Origin: Akkermansiaceae bacterium | GTDB taxonomy: Bacteria; Verrucomicrobiota; Verrucomicrobiia; Verrucomicrobiales; Akkermansiaceae | Assembly: GCA_022424905.1 (NCBI GenBank) | Contig: JAKMGP010000029.1 | Coordinates: 1 to 64,000, forward strand | DNA: 64,000 nucleotides | Direction: 5' to 3' | In this document: positions 47,266-55,882 of the stretch, one piece after another | How the letters are laid out: the number at the start of each line of letters is the position of its first letter | Position numbering within the stretch: the first letter of the stretch is position 1 | The notes under the pieces: model-generated | What the model saw: only the letters and a program-made list of their open reading frames with translations | What the model was told of the DNA's origin: nothing | The model's database searches: none | Made by a program: the position numbers and the translations under genes

Positions 47266-48804
47266 ATGACACTTCTCCTAGGCCTTGGAATTATTGGATC
47301 CCGCAGTGCCGACCAGCTTATCGCTGCCGGACATCCCCTCAAAACTTGGAACCGAACCCAAAAGGATCGCCCAGAAACGACTCCAGAACTCGCGGAAGCA
47401 GCATCGCAGGCCGATGTCATCTTATGCTATCTTCGAGACGACCAAGCGGTCCGAGAGGTTTTCTCGCAAATCGAAGAGCACCTCAGCGAAGGTAAAACAT
47501 TCATCAATCACGCCACCATCGATCCCGAGACCACCTTGTGGCTAGAGCGCCAATGCAAAGCAGCGGGCGGAAATTTCTTAGATGCCCCATTCACTGGCTC
47601 GCGCGATGCCGCAGCTTGCGGGAACCTTGTTTATTATGTCGCCGGAGATCGCGAACTACTTGAAGAGCATCGTTCATTACTCGAGGTCACTTCCCGCGAG
47701 ATTATTTACCTTGGCCAACCACCTGCGGCAACTGTCGTTAAAATCACCACGAACCTTGCCACTGCGTCTGCTATCCAAGCTCTCACCGAGGCTCTAGAGA
47801 TTTCACGACGGTATGGCGTTGACCCACGAGCGTGGCATGACGCGGCCAAGTTTAATGGGTGCTATGCTCCTGTAATGGGGATGAAAATACCAACCCTCCT
47901 CGAAAACGACTTCACCCCTCACTTCTCGACCGAAAACATGGCAAAGGATACCAACTACGCCATTCAGCTCGCCGACTCGGCAGGCATCACCGCTGATCTC
48001 AATCACCTTACTTGGGCCCGGCTTTTCGAAGCCGAAATGCGAGACGCTTCAGAAGATTTTTCCTCAACTGTTCGCCAGCACCAAACGACTGACCTAGAAC
48101 TGGAAGAAGATGTTGAAATCTCCTGTAGCCGAATCCGTGTGAAAGGTCCGGATGCCGAAAGATATCTCAATGGGCAAGTGACAAATGACGTCCGCCTCAC
48201 TGAAGACGGTCGGATCATTGATGCCTGTATTTTAGATGCCAAAGGAAAGCTCCAATTCTATGTTCATATTCATTGCGAAGAAGAAGATTTTATTGTGCAA
48301 GGCCCCATCGACCTAGCGAAAGAAATTTACACCCGCCTTGATAAATACCTTATCGCCGATGACGTTGAACTCATTGATGAAAGCCAAGATGAAACTGCTT
48401 ACTTGATTGTCACCAATGAAACTCGGCGCATCATTGAGGGAGTCCCCCGTTGGCCAAACGAACTTTTCGCTGGCATTCTTCCTCCCGAAGCCGGAGTCGA
48501 AAAAAAGTCCATTTCATACACCAAGGGTTGCTACACCGGACAGGAAGTCATTTCACGTATGAAGCGCGCCGGGAAAACCAACCGTCATCTCGTAAAACTA
48601 GCACTTGATAAGCCGCTTATTCCAACAAAAGCAAAACTGCTAGTAGAGGGTCAAGAAGCCGGATTTATCACCTCAGTTGCATCACACATCAAGCAAGGGG
48701 AAGTTGCTCTCGGCTATCGCCATCGCAAGTACTCTGAGGCCGATGAATTTGATGTGGCTTCGCCTTGCTCAGGCACGATCATTGGCAAAGCTTATCTTCG
48801 GTAA
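47266..48804 (+). CDS. Fusion: beta-hydroxyacid dehydrogenase + YgfZ/GcvT-like domain
   Basis: A 512-residue single frame with two domains. Residues 1 to about 265 are a 3-hydroxyisobutyrate-dehydrogenase-like NAD(P) enzyme: LLLGLGIIGSRSADQL (GxGxxG), the substrate region DAPFTGSRDAAACGNL, a catalytic Lys in VVKITTN, and the C-terminal helical domain with KDTNYAIQLA. Residues about 275-512 are a YgfZ/GcvT-like folate-binding domain with the diagnostic KGCYTGQE at residues 420-427, the Cys being at residue 422. YgfZ proteins help maintain Fe-S enzymes using tetrahydrofolate. No stop or frameshift interrupts the join. The fusion is unusual and may link a dehydrogenase to Fe-S repair. Confidence 0.88.
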   Translation: MTLLLGLGIIGSRSADQLIAAGHPLKTWNRTQKDRPETTPELAEAASQADVILCYLRDDQAVREVFSQIEEHLSEGKTFINHATIDPETTLWLERQCKAAGGNFLDAPFTGSRDAAACGNLVYYVAGDRELLEEHRSLLEVTSREIIYLGQPPAATVVKITTNLATASAIQALTEALEISRRYGVDPRAWHDAAKFNGCYAPVMGMKIPTLLENDFTPHFSTENMAKDTNYAIQLADSAGITADLNHLTWARLFEAEMRDASEDFSSTVRQHQTTDLELEEDVEISCSRIRVKGPDAERYLNGQVTNDVRLTEDGRIIDACILDAKGKLQFYVHIHCEEEDFIVQGPIDLAKEIYTRLDKYLIADDVELIDESQDETAYLIVTNETRRIIEGVPRWPNELFAGILPPEAGVEKKSISYTKGCYTGQEVISRMKRAGKTNRHLVKLALDKPLIPTKAKLLVEGQEAGFITSVASHIKQGEVALGYRHRKYSEADEFDVASPCSGTIIGKAYLR

Positions 48805-48813
48805 GTCAGCTAC

Positions 48814-50511
48814 CTACATTCGAAACAAGCCACCCTTTTTCCCCCCAAGAATAACGGCTCCGATGATGGAAATCCCAAGAAACACCATCGCCCAAACACC
48901 CAGCGCAGACGCTAACTCGTAGCCATTCCCCAACATTCCCAGGAGCGAGTAAATTGCCTTCGTGATCGGGAAATGCTCGGACTGTTGAGCAAGAATCAGA
49001 CTATCGCTCACCTCTAACATCGCGAAGGCAAAGGCAAGAATTCCACCTGCAATCAAATTAGCACCCAATAAGGGCAGCGAGACTCGTCGGAGAGTTCTTG
49101 CGGGAGTCGCTCCCAGCGACCGGGCAGCCTCTTCAAGAGCAAGATTACTTTGCTGTAATCCTGCGACTGCTGAACGAACCACATACGGGAGTCTCCTAAC
49201 TGCGTAAGCCACCACTAGAAGCCAAGTTGGATTCTGGGCGGCACCCTGAACCAAAAAATAGAAATTCTCCCCTTTTTGCGAGAGCGCGAGGTAACCAAAG
49301 GCTAGGACAAGACCAGGAACTGCTAGCGGAAGCATCACCAAAGCATCGAGAAAGGCTCGGCCGCGGATTGTGCTCCGAACGATTACCCAAGCTATCGCCA
49401 CGCCCAAGATCAAATCTACCAGGGTCGCTGCCGAAGCATAAAAAAGACTATTTTGAATCGAAGGGACGACAAGCGGATGGCTAAGAGCCTCCCGATAGTG
49501 CTCAGTCGTCCAAAGCTCCGGCAAAACGGTGGAATACCAATCGTGAGCCAAAGAAAGCACCACCACGCCGGCGTGGGGAAGAGAGGCGACAAAAAACACC
49601 AAAAAGAAGAACAACGTGCAAAGCCAAGCTCTTCCTCTTTCGGGGCGAACTTCTACATTCCTCCCCTTTGGCCTTGGAGCAGTCCCCAATTTTGAGCGGC
49701 CAAGCACGGCTTTAGAGACAATGAAAACAAGAGTCGAAACCACCAACATAATCGCCACAAGAGCATAAGGAAACGGATTTTCGCCGAGATCTTTAATACC
49801 ATCATAAACTTGCACCGGCGCAACTCGGGTAAAATCAAAAACCAAGGGCACACCAAGTTCAGTGAAGGACCAAATAAAAACAATCGCACCACCAGCAAAG
49901 ATGCCAGGCGTAGTCAACGGAAGAGTGATCCGCATCAGGCGCCGCCAAGGAGGACACCCAAGATTTTGAGCAGCTTGTTCCATGGCTGGGTCAATATTCG
50001 ACAAGGATGCCGCGATATTCATGTAAAGAATCGGATAAAGGTGGAGGGCATTCATAATGACAACTCCCCAGAACCGCCCATCGCCCAGCCAATCCATCGG
50101 CATAGTTGGATCCATAAGGCCAAGCTTTACCAAAAAGGCATTAAGGGCGCCTTGAATCCCGAGGATCTGCTTCACTCCTACCGCTCCCACAAAGGGAGGA
50201 AGAACGAGAGGAATCAGAACCAGGGCAGATAATGATTTTTTAAATGGGAAGAGATAACGATGCCCAATCAGCGCGAGAGGAAATGCGATAAAAAGAGAAG
50301 CTAGCGTGCTCGAAATTCCCAAAGCAAACGCATTCCAAAGGCCTTCGGTGTATACTGGATTCTTAAAAACCTCTCCTACAAAAGAGAACGTAAAACCATC
50401 ATCGGAAGAATAAAATGCCTCCTTTAAAACGATCACCGCTGGGTAGAGGAAAAATACCGTGAAGAAAATCGTCACGCACGCAGTTAAACTATAAGCAACA
50501 CCCTTATTCAC
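48814..50511 (-). CDS. ABC permease, double-domain Fe(III)/AfuB type
   Basis: A 565-residue permease with two homologous halves, as in FbpB/SfuB-type ferric importers. Each half has an EAA loop: EQAAQNLGCPPWRRLMRITL (about residue 178) and EEAARSLGATPARTLRRVSL (about residue 465). About 12 transmembrane helices are seen. It overlaps the binding-protein gene by four bases, and that overlaps the ATPase gene, so the three form one operon. Alternative substrates are thiamine, phosphonates or polyamines. Confidence 0.9.
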   Translation of the reverse strand: MNKGVAYSLTACVTIFFTVFFLYPAVIVLKEAFYSSDDGFTFSFVGEVFKNPVYTEGLWNAFALGISSTLASLFIAFPLALIGHRYLFPFKKSLSALVLIPLVLPPFVGAVGVKQILGIQGALNAFLVKLGLMDPTMPMDWLGDGRFWGVVIMNALHLYPILYMNIAASLSNIDPAMEQAAQNLGCPPWRRLMRITLPLTTPGIFAGGAIVFIWSFTELGVPLVFDFTRVAPVQVYDGIKDLGENPFPYALVAIMLVVSTLVFIVSKAVLGRSKLGTAPRPKGRNVEVRPERGRAWLCTLFFFLVFFVASLPHAGVVVLSLAHDWYSTVLPELWTTEHYREALSHPLVVPSIQNSLFYASAATLVDLILGVAIAWVIVRSTIRGRAFLDALVMLPLAVPGLVLAFGYLALSQKGENFYFLVQGAAQNPTWLLVVAYAVRRLPYVVRSAVAGLQQSNLALEEAARSLGATPARTLRRVSLPLLGANLIAGGILAFAFAMLEVSDSLILAQQSEHFPITKAIYSLLGMLGNGYELASALGVWAMVFLGISIIGAVILGGKKGGLFRM

Positions 50512-51998
50512 TTAGCATCTCCTTCCCCAACCATGAGCGCCATGCGCTCTGCCTCGCGATAGTTTTCACGAAAGTAAGTTCCTAAATCATTCATCATTCG
50601 CACAACCGCAATTTTATCTCCCGATTTCAAAGTCACCTTAATCTCGGACAAAGTGGCCTCATAGCCAACCGGTGAAACCTCGTAGAATTTCGCAGTCGCC
50701 TCGGGCGGAAAGCCTGCTTTAATCAAAGTGGTCCAAGCCGCTTTCATTTCCTCATGTGAGTCAATACACATGGCACGGATGATATTGCGTAGAGGCGTAA
50801 AGTGCCGCCCCGTTAAATCGTAATCGTAGACAAATTCGCTCGCAACTTCATAGGGCATAACTGAGGCATCAACCATCTCAGAGAGAAAAGGTTCCTGATA
50901 AAGATCTTTTCGAATAGGCAACCGCCGCAGTCCGCGAATTTTCGGCCCCATTTCTGTGCCCGGCCTAGCATTCCAAAGCATTTGCCCTTCCTTGGTAAAG
51001 ATGAAGTTTACAAATTCCTGCGCAACTTCGAGGTTGGGAGCTCCTTTGAAAATCGCAACTGGATCTACACTGTAGGACGTGCCGCCAACCGGAGAAATAA
51101 ACTTCAACCGTGAGGTTCCATTTTCCTTCTTAAGCGCCTCGTTATAAGAGCGACCAAAGAAGTCGATACACATCCCAGCGATGGCATTTCCTTGAGCGAC
51201 ATCATGGGGAACCTTGGAAGCACCATCAGTAAAGTAACGAGCATTGGCGCCAATTCGCTGGATCAGATTAAGACCCTCCACCCATCCCTTCTCACAAGCT
51301 TCTTTGCGAGAAAGATTACCGGCAAGCTGTCCATGAATTTTTTGCTGCACCAGCATCTCAAACGCTTTTGCTACCGATCCACTCTTAGTAGGATCGGCTA
51401 GAGCAATCCCCTTTTGAAATCCTGGTCGACCAAGGTCATCCCATGTTGTCGGGGCCGGGAGATCTAATCGATCCAAGCTATCGAGATTGTAGCAAATTCC
51501 AAAAGATGACAAGCAGGTCCCAAGCCAATCGTGTTCTTTAGGGTAGTAACTTTCTCCGCTCTGAATTTCAGGGATAGTCCCGCGCTCAAACAACAAGGCT
51601 TCATTCTCAAAAACATCCATTTTTTGAAACCGGCCTGCTTTGGCCTGACCTTTAAAATCGTAAACTCCCCCACCAAAGAAAAGATCGAGACCAATCCCCT
51701 CGCTTTTGTTTTTCTCGGCCGCTTTAAAACGGCTGTCTAACACTCTCTTAATCTCACTCGTTCCTCCAGGAGTCCGCCAATTTACGTAGACACTTTCTCC
51801 ATGTTTCTTTTCATACCAACGCGAAAACGCTTCACCAAATTCCCGACGAATAAGCTCGTTGTGTGGTGTAATAACTTCAAGCCGGAGTTCCGCCTGATTC
51901 ATTGCAGCGGCGTCGTTGTCCCGAAGAATTATAGGCGCAGCAATCACCGCCGCCATCGGGAGAAAGACTCCAAGGTTTTTTTTCCAAGGCCCTTTCAT
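50508..51998 (-). CDS. ABC solute-binding protein, Fe(III)/AfuA-like
   Basis: A 496-residue extracytoplasmic binding protein with an N-terminal membrane/signal segment (VFLPMAAVIAAPIIL). The family pattern of ferric/polyamine-type binding proteins is visible: EVITPHNELIRREFGEAF, LDLFFGGGVYDF, TWDDLGRPGFQKGIALADP, and VDPVAIFKGAPNLEVAQEFVNF (last two in parts). It is larger than the usual 330-350 residues, with a C-terminal extension of about 130 residues (residues 370-496). The operon context with the double-domain permease favours iron, but ligand residues for iron cannot be set by eye. Confidence 0.85.
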   Translation of the reverse strand: MKGPWKKNLGVFLPMAAVIAAPIILRDNDAAAMNQAELRLEVITPHNELIRREFGEAFSRWYEKKHGESVYVNWRTPGGTSEIKRVLDSRFKAAEKNKSEGIGLDLFFGGGVYDFKGQAKAGRFQKMDVFENEALLFERGTIPEIQSGESYYPKEHDWLGTCLSSFGICYNLDSLDRLDLPAPTTWDDLGRPGFQKGIALADPTKSGSVAKAFEMLVQQKIHGQLAGNLSRKEACEKGWVEGLNLIQRIGANARYFTDGASKVPHDVAQGNAIAGMCIDFFGRSYNEALKKENGTSRLKFISPVGGTSYSVDPVAIFKGAPNLEVAQEFVNFIFTKEGQMLWNARPGTEMGPKIRGLRRLPIRKDLYQEPFLSEMVDASVMPYEVASEFVYDYDLTGRHFTPLRNIIRAMCIDSHEEMKAAWTTLIKAGFPPEATAKFYEVSPVGYEATLSEIKVTLKSGDKIAVVRMMNDLGTYFRENYREAERMALMVGEGDAK

Positions 51999-53050
51999 CG
52001 CGCTAAAAGTGTCACATCTTGACCGGAAAACTGTAACCCCACGAGTTCCTCTCCCGGAGAACGAATAATCTTCGGGTTTTGCTCGGTCACCTGCATCACC
52101 GAATCATCCCCCAATTCAACAGCATATTGAATAATGCTGCCCAAATAAATTCGCTCAATGATTTTTCCACTTAAGTCCGCTTGAGTGGCATTAACAATTT
52201 TTACTGCTTCGGGCCGGATCGAAAGGATAACCTCTTCTCCAGGAGCAGGAGTCCAACCAGTGACACTTGGAGTCGCTGCCAGAGTTGCTGTTGCCGTCTT
52301 TACCAAATTATTTTCATTTGCCGTTCCCTTCAAAAGATTAGTTTCACCGATAAACCCCGCGACATAACTGGAAACCGGTTGTCGATAAATTTCTTCGGGC
52401 GGTCCCACCTGAACAACAACACCTTGATCCATCACGGCCATTCGGTCGGCCATCGAAAGCGCCTCGGCTTGATCGTGGGTGACGTAAACTCCAGTGAGGT
52501 CATTTTCTTTGACTATACGACGAATTTCAGACCGCATTTCCAGTCTTAACTGCGCATCAAGATTTGAGAGCGGTTCATCAAGAAGCAAACACTTTGGGCG
52601 GACGACGAGAGCTCGGGCCAGAGAAACTCTTTGTTGCTGACCTCCAGACATTTGATCAATTCCCCGCTTCGCAAACCCCTCGAGCTTGACCATAGCGAGC
52701 GCTTCCTCGACTCGACACTGGATCTCTTTTTTATCGACCTTCCGTTCTTCAAGGCCGAAGGCAATGTTTTGCCCCACTGTCATGTGCGGCCAAAGCGCAT
52801 AAGATTGGAAAACCATGGCAGCCTCCCGTTTATGAGTGGGCAATGCGGTAACGTCTCGCTCTCCAAAAAAGATTTTCCCTTTGGTCGGAGTCTCGAGGCC
52901 GGCAATACAGCGAAGCAAGGTCGTTTTTCCACACCCACTCCCTCCCAGGAGGAAAAACAACTCTCCGGGGGCAATTTCGAGCGAAACCTCATTCAGCGCG
53001 GTAACATCGCCAAATTGCTTTGTTATCCCAGCAGCGCGAATTTCTTCCAT
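51995..53050 (-). CDS. ABC transporter ATPase, ferric/polyamine (FbpC/PotA) type
   Basis: A 351-residue ATPase from the ATG at 53050 (the frame is open to 53092, where only a TTG is found). Walker A GGSGCGKTTLLRCIAG, signature MSGGQQQRVSLARALV, Walker B LLLDEPLSNLDAQL and H-loop VTHDQAEALS are all present. The C-terminal regulatory OB-fold (TOBE) domain starts about residue 240, as in FbpC, PotA and MalK-like ATPases. It is the first gene in the three-gene operon. Confidence 0.93.
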   Translation of the reverse strand: MEEIRAAGITKQFGDVTALNEVSLEIAPGELFFLLGGSGCGKTTLLRCIAGLETPTKGKIFFGERDVTALPTHKREAAMVFQSYALWPHMTVGQNIAFGLEERKVDKKEIQCRVEEALAMVKLEGFAKRGIDQMSGGQQQRVSLARALVVRPKCLLLDEPLSNLDAQLRLEMRSEIRRIVKENDLTGVYVTHDQAEALSMADRMAVMDQGVVVQVGPPEEIYRQPVSSYVAGFIGETNLLKGTANENNLVKTATATLAATPSVTGWTPAPGEEVILSIRPEAVKIVNATQADLSGKIIERIYLGSIIQYAVELGDDSVMQVTEQNPKIIRSPGEELVGLQFSGQDVTLLAR

Positions 53051-53162
53051 AGGGGGACATGCTTTAATTTCTCTCGAAAAAGGCAAGTCCAACCCAACGT
53101 AGTTTTCTTATCGCCAATCGCCACCCGGTGTGATCAAGTTTCGTTAACAATCGCCAAAAAAC

Positions 53163-53831
53163 ATGCCTCGCGTCGCAATCACCATTTCCGGAAAGAGTCC
53201 CCAGCCCTATCGATTCCAACTTGATACTAAAAAAGTCTCGATTGGCCGCAGCGAGGATAATGACATCACAATCGCTTGTCCTTCTATCTCATCTCTGCAC
53301 TGCACCATGGAGCGGGTCGATGGTGGATATATTCTCCGCGACCGCCATTCAACAAATGGAATTAGCCTTGGGGACGATGACATGGCAATCATCGATCTCC
53401 GTAATGACAGCGAGATTAAAGTCGGAGACGTCAAATTTGAATACACTCTCAGTGATGAGGAACTTGATGACATCGACGACGAAGACTTTGTCCCACACGC
53501 CAAAACTGCCGAGGAAGCAGCTGAAGAGCCCGAAGAAAAATCTACGCCAACGAAAAAAGCCAAGGCGAACATGGTTACTTCGCCTCGCCAGCCCGCCACT
53601 CCATTCCCTCCTACGGTTCTCGCTTCAACCAATCAAGGCAGCGGGGGCTTGTATGGAATCGCCTTATTTGTCTGTGGAGTAGCGGCATTCTATGCCGGAC
53701 TAGATCACAGCTATTCCGGAAAACAGCGCGACGCTGGACGAAAGGGTGATTTCTCACTTCTTTCCGATATCAGCAAGGGCCGCCCTGCCCTGCCCTCCAC
53801 GGAAGAATCAAAGGAAGAAGGATCTGAGTAA
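53163..53831 (+). CDS. FHA-domain protein with C-terminal membrane segment
   Basis: A 222-residue protein. Residues 5-95 form a forkhead-associated domain: KVSIGRSEDNDITIACPSIS then SLHCTMERVDGGYILRDRHS followed by TNGISLGD, with the conserved Gly-Arg, Ser-His and Asn-Gly residues. An acidic linker (EELDDIDDEDFVPH) and a Pro/Thr-rich linker follow, then a transmembrane helix GLYGIALFVCGVAAFYAGL (about 162-180). It would bind phosphothreonine peptides. No Ser/Thr kinase gene is near it in this window. Confidence 0.9.
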   Translation: MPRVAITISGKSPQPYRFQLDTKKVSIGRSEDNDITIACPSISSLHCTMERVDGGYILRDRHSTNGISLGDDDMAIIDLRNDSEIKVGDVKFEYTLSDEELDDIDDEDFVPHAKTAEEAAEEPEEKSTPTKKAKANMVTSPRQPATPFPPTVLASTNQGSGGLYGIALFVCGVAAFYAGLDHSYSGKQRDAGRKGDFSLLSDISKGRPALPSTEESKEEGSE

Positions 53832-54492
53832 TTTCTCTGTAAGCGAGCAGCGAACGAAGCGTATCTCGAGGCTACCGGAAGATTACGGCAACCTTCTCCC
53901 AAAAGGGTCCCTTGTTCATTCCTCTGACCGGGACTTCGGGCCAAAGTTCACCCAGTTGAGAACTTGCTTATGGTCTCAGCCGTCGAGGCATTGATAAACG
54001 CTAGTTTGGTTCGACAACCGTCACCACAACTTAGGGAGCTGCCGAAGTGGGGATCACGTTTGGGGATAGAATTATTACCGAACCTCTCGTCCTCCTACCG
54101 CATTTTAGATACCCGCATTTCTATCAAGCTCTGCACCATCTACTACAACGATCGTTCCTTAAGTCTTCGAAACACGAGCTATTCTTAGCTCTAATTCGGG
54201 TGAGCTTTCCTCCATGGTTTTACTCTTTATCGGTTCTGTTATCTCGAAAGCCTTTCACCCGAATCATTAGTGCGATTTGGGCGCGTAATTTTGTCATCAA
54301 ACCGCTGATTCAGAGTGACATTTTGTCGCGTTTGAGCCCAAATTTCGAGCCATTCGAAAATGGTAATGGACGCAGGAACCCCAATTTCACTTAAATACAC
54401 CTTGAAAGCGCAAAGAAATCTCAATCTTTCCTAAATAAGAGCCATTCCTTACTACCTCACCGCAAGTTGGCATATTTCTAGCATCCCACGCC
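53832..54492 (+). other. 661-base gap without a recognised gene
   Basis: Between the FHA gene and the sigma factor I find no convincing gene on either strand. Short open frames exist (up to about 115 codons) but lack family motifs and Shine-Dalgarno sites. No tRNA, no strong hairpin with T-run and no repeats are seen. The right end (54467-54483) holds TTGGCATATTTCTAGCA, with GG and GC ten bases apart, a weak sigma-54-like match. It may be a regulatory region or a decayed gene. Confidence 0.4.
54467..54483 (+). promoter_or_regulatory. Weak sigma-54-like motif before the sigma-70 gene
   Basis: TTGGCATATTTCTAGCA keeps the GG-N10-GC spacing (54469-54470 and 54481-54482) but departs from TGGCAC and TTGCT at two positions. 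The predicted transcript start, about 54494, would fall at the very start codon, giving a leaderless message unless translation begins further in, for instance at the ATG at 54532. This weakens the call. Confidence 0.3.
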
Positions 54493-55356
54493 GTGATGAT
54501 GACACGATCAGAGACAAATAGCAGCATCACAATGTACATGCGAGAAATCGCAAAGACCAAGCTTCTAACCCCCAAGGAGGAGATCGAACTTGCTGCTCGG
54601 ATTGCGAAGGGCGACGAACGAGCACGGGCTCGCATGATTGAGTCCAATCTTCGTCTTGTTGTAAAGATTGCCAAAGACTACAGCAACTACGGGGTCCCCC
54701 TCGTTGACCTCATTTCTGAGGGTAATATTGGTCTAATTCGCGCCGTCGAAAAATTTGACCCTAAAAAAGGGGGGAAACTCAGCACATACGCAGCTTGGTG
54801 GATAAAACAATCAATAAAGCGAGCGCTCGCCAACCAAGGAAAGACCGTTCGTCTTCCAATCCATCTTGTCGACAAGCTAGCACGAGTCCGCCGAATTTCA
54901 GCCCTCATGGCCGAAGACCTGGGTCGAGAACCAACAGATTCTGAGCTCTCGGAAGAACTCGGTATTCCGCGGGAAAAACTCGCTTTACTCCTTCAAGCAT
55001 CCAAACAAAACCGCTCGATGGATGAGTCCACCCATGATGACAGTATCGCGAGCTTCGGGGAGGTAATAGCTGACGAACATGCTATCGACCCGCTTGAAGC
55101 ACTTAGCCAAAAAAATGGACTTGATGAACTCGACGTCGTTCTTGAAACCCTTAACGAAAGGGAGACTGAAATTATTGGCGCTCGGTTTGGGCTAAACGGC
55201 AAAAGAATCCTGACCCTTGAAGAAATTGGAAGAAACTTCGGAGTCAGTAGAGAAAGAATCCGACAGATTCAAAATGTTGCACTCAAAAAGATGCAAAAAG
55301 CTCTCACCAAAAAGAACGCAATCGCTCCGCCAAAACTACGGAAATCTCTGAGCTAG
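54493..55356 (+). CDS. RNA polymerase sigma factor, sigma-70 family (RpoD/RpoS-like)
   Basis: A 287-residue sigma-70 factor. Region 1.2 (YMREIAKTKLLTPKEEIELA), region 2 (NLRLVVKIAKDYSNYGVPLV, GLIRAVEKFDP and the -10-recognising STYAAWWIKQSIKRAL), region 3 and region 4 (TLEEIGRNFGVSRERIRQIQ) are all present. It lacks region 1.1, so it is a group 2-type factor rather than the full primary sigma. Translation could begin at GTG 54493, ATG 54496 or 54499, or ATG 54532, as no clear ribosome site is seen. The name rpoD or rpoS cannot be assigned. Confidence 0.92.
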   Translation: MMMTRSETNSSITMYMREIAKTKLLTPKEEIELAARIAKGDERARARMIESNLRLVVKIAKDYSNYGVPLVDLISEGNIGLIRAVEKFDPKKGGKLSTYAAWWIKQSIKRALANQGKTVRLPIHLVDKLARVRRISALMAEDLGREPTDSELSEELGIPREKLALLLQASKQNRSMDESTHDDSIASFGEVIADEHAIDPLEALSQKNGLDELDVVLETLNERETEIIGARFGLNGKRILTLEEIGRNFGVSRERIRQIQNVALKKMQKALTKKNAIAPPKLRKSLS

Positions 55357-55365
55357 GAAATCTTT

Positions 55366-55839
55366 TTACATCTGCCCATCTAGGAGGACCTTCAGCTCCC
55401 CTTGGAAGCTTACCAAATCTGCTTCCGAAGGCTGATAGCCTGGCTGGTCGGGATCAATCGAGGGGCGGCCCATTTCATCGATAAGCCATAAACCCTTCAT
55501 TCCATCACTAAATGTGACCGTTCCGCTTACCATTGAGCCAGGGCGTGCAACTTGATCAAGGCTAGCTGAGACGCTTCCACCACTTGGTTTTGCTCCTTCA
55601 AGATCTGGTTCCTCCTCAACCTGTGGGACTTCAATGACTTCTTCAGTCTGAACTTCCTCCTCGTCCACTTGAAAATTTAATTCTAGATCTAAAGAAAGGA
55701 ATCGCGTGTCCATATAAGTTGCCTTGAAACCGAAATCATCATTCAGCCGTCGTTGAACATCGGCCATCTGAGCACCATCAGCAACCCATCCTTTAACCAT
55801 CTCAACTTGTTCGCTGCTTAAATCGCTAACGCTAACCAT
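55366..55839 (-). CDS. Conserved hypothetical, DNA-binding-like N-terminus
   Basis: A 157-residue protein from the ATG at 55839 (two in-frame codons upstream are also possible). Residues 5-45 look like a short helical domain with MADVQRRLNDDFGFKATYMD, a helix-turn-helix-like pattern that I associate with a small verrucomicrobial family. A Glu/Val-rich acidic linker follows (about residues 60-85), and the C-terminal part (about 88-157) looks like a beta domain (GSMVSGTVTFSDGMKGLWLI). The function is unknown. It is the last gene on the strand after the nahK-like gene, separated by 43 bases. Confidence 0.7.
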   Translation of the reverse strand: MVSVSDLSSEQVEMVKGWVADGAQMADVQRRLNDDFGFKATYMDTRFLSLDLELNFQVDEEEVQTEEVIEVPQVEEEPDLEGAKPSGGSVSASLDQVARPGSMVSGTVTFSDGMKGLWLIDEMGRPSIDPDQPGYQPSEADLVSFQGELKVLLDGQM

Positions 55840-55882
55840 GCACAAGAGCTAAGCGCCTCAAATAAAAAACCCAAGACTCAAT

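Noticed and set aside
54047..54394. 115-codon plus-strand ORF in the 661-base gap
   Set aside because: No ribosome site, no motif and an unusual amino-acid composition; more likely chance.
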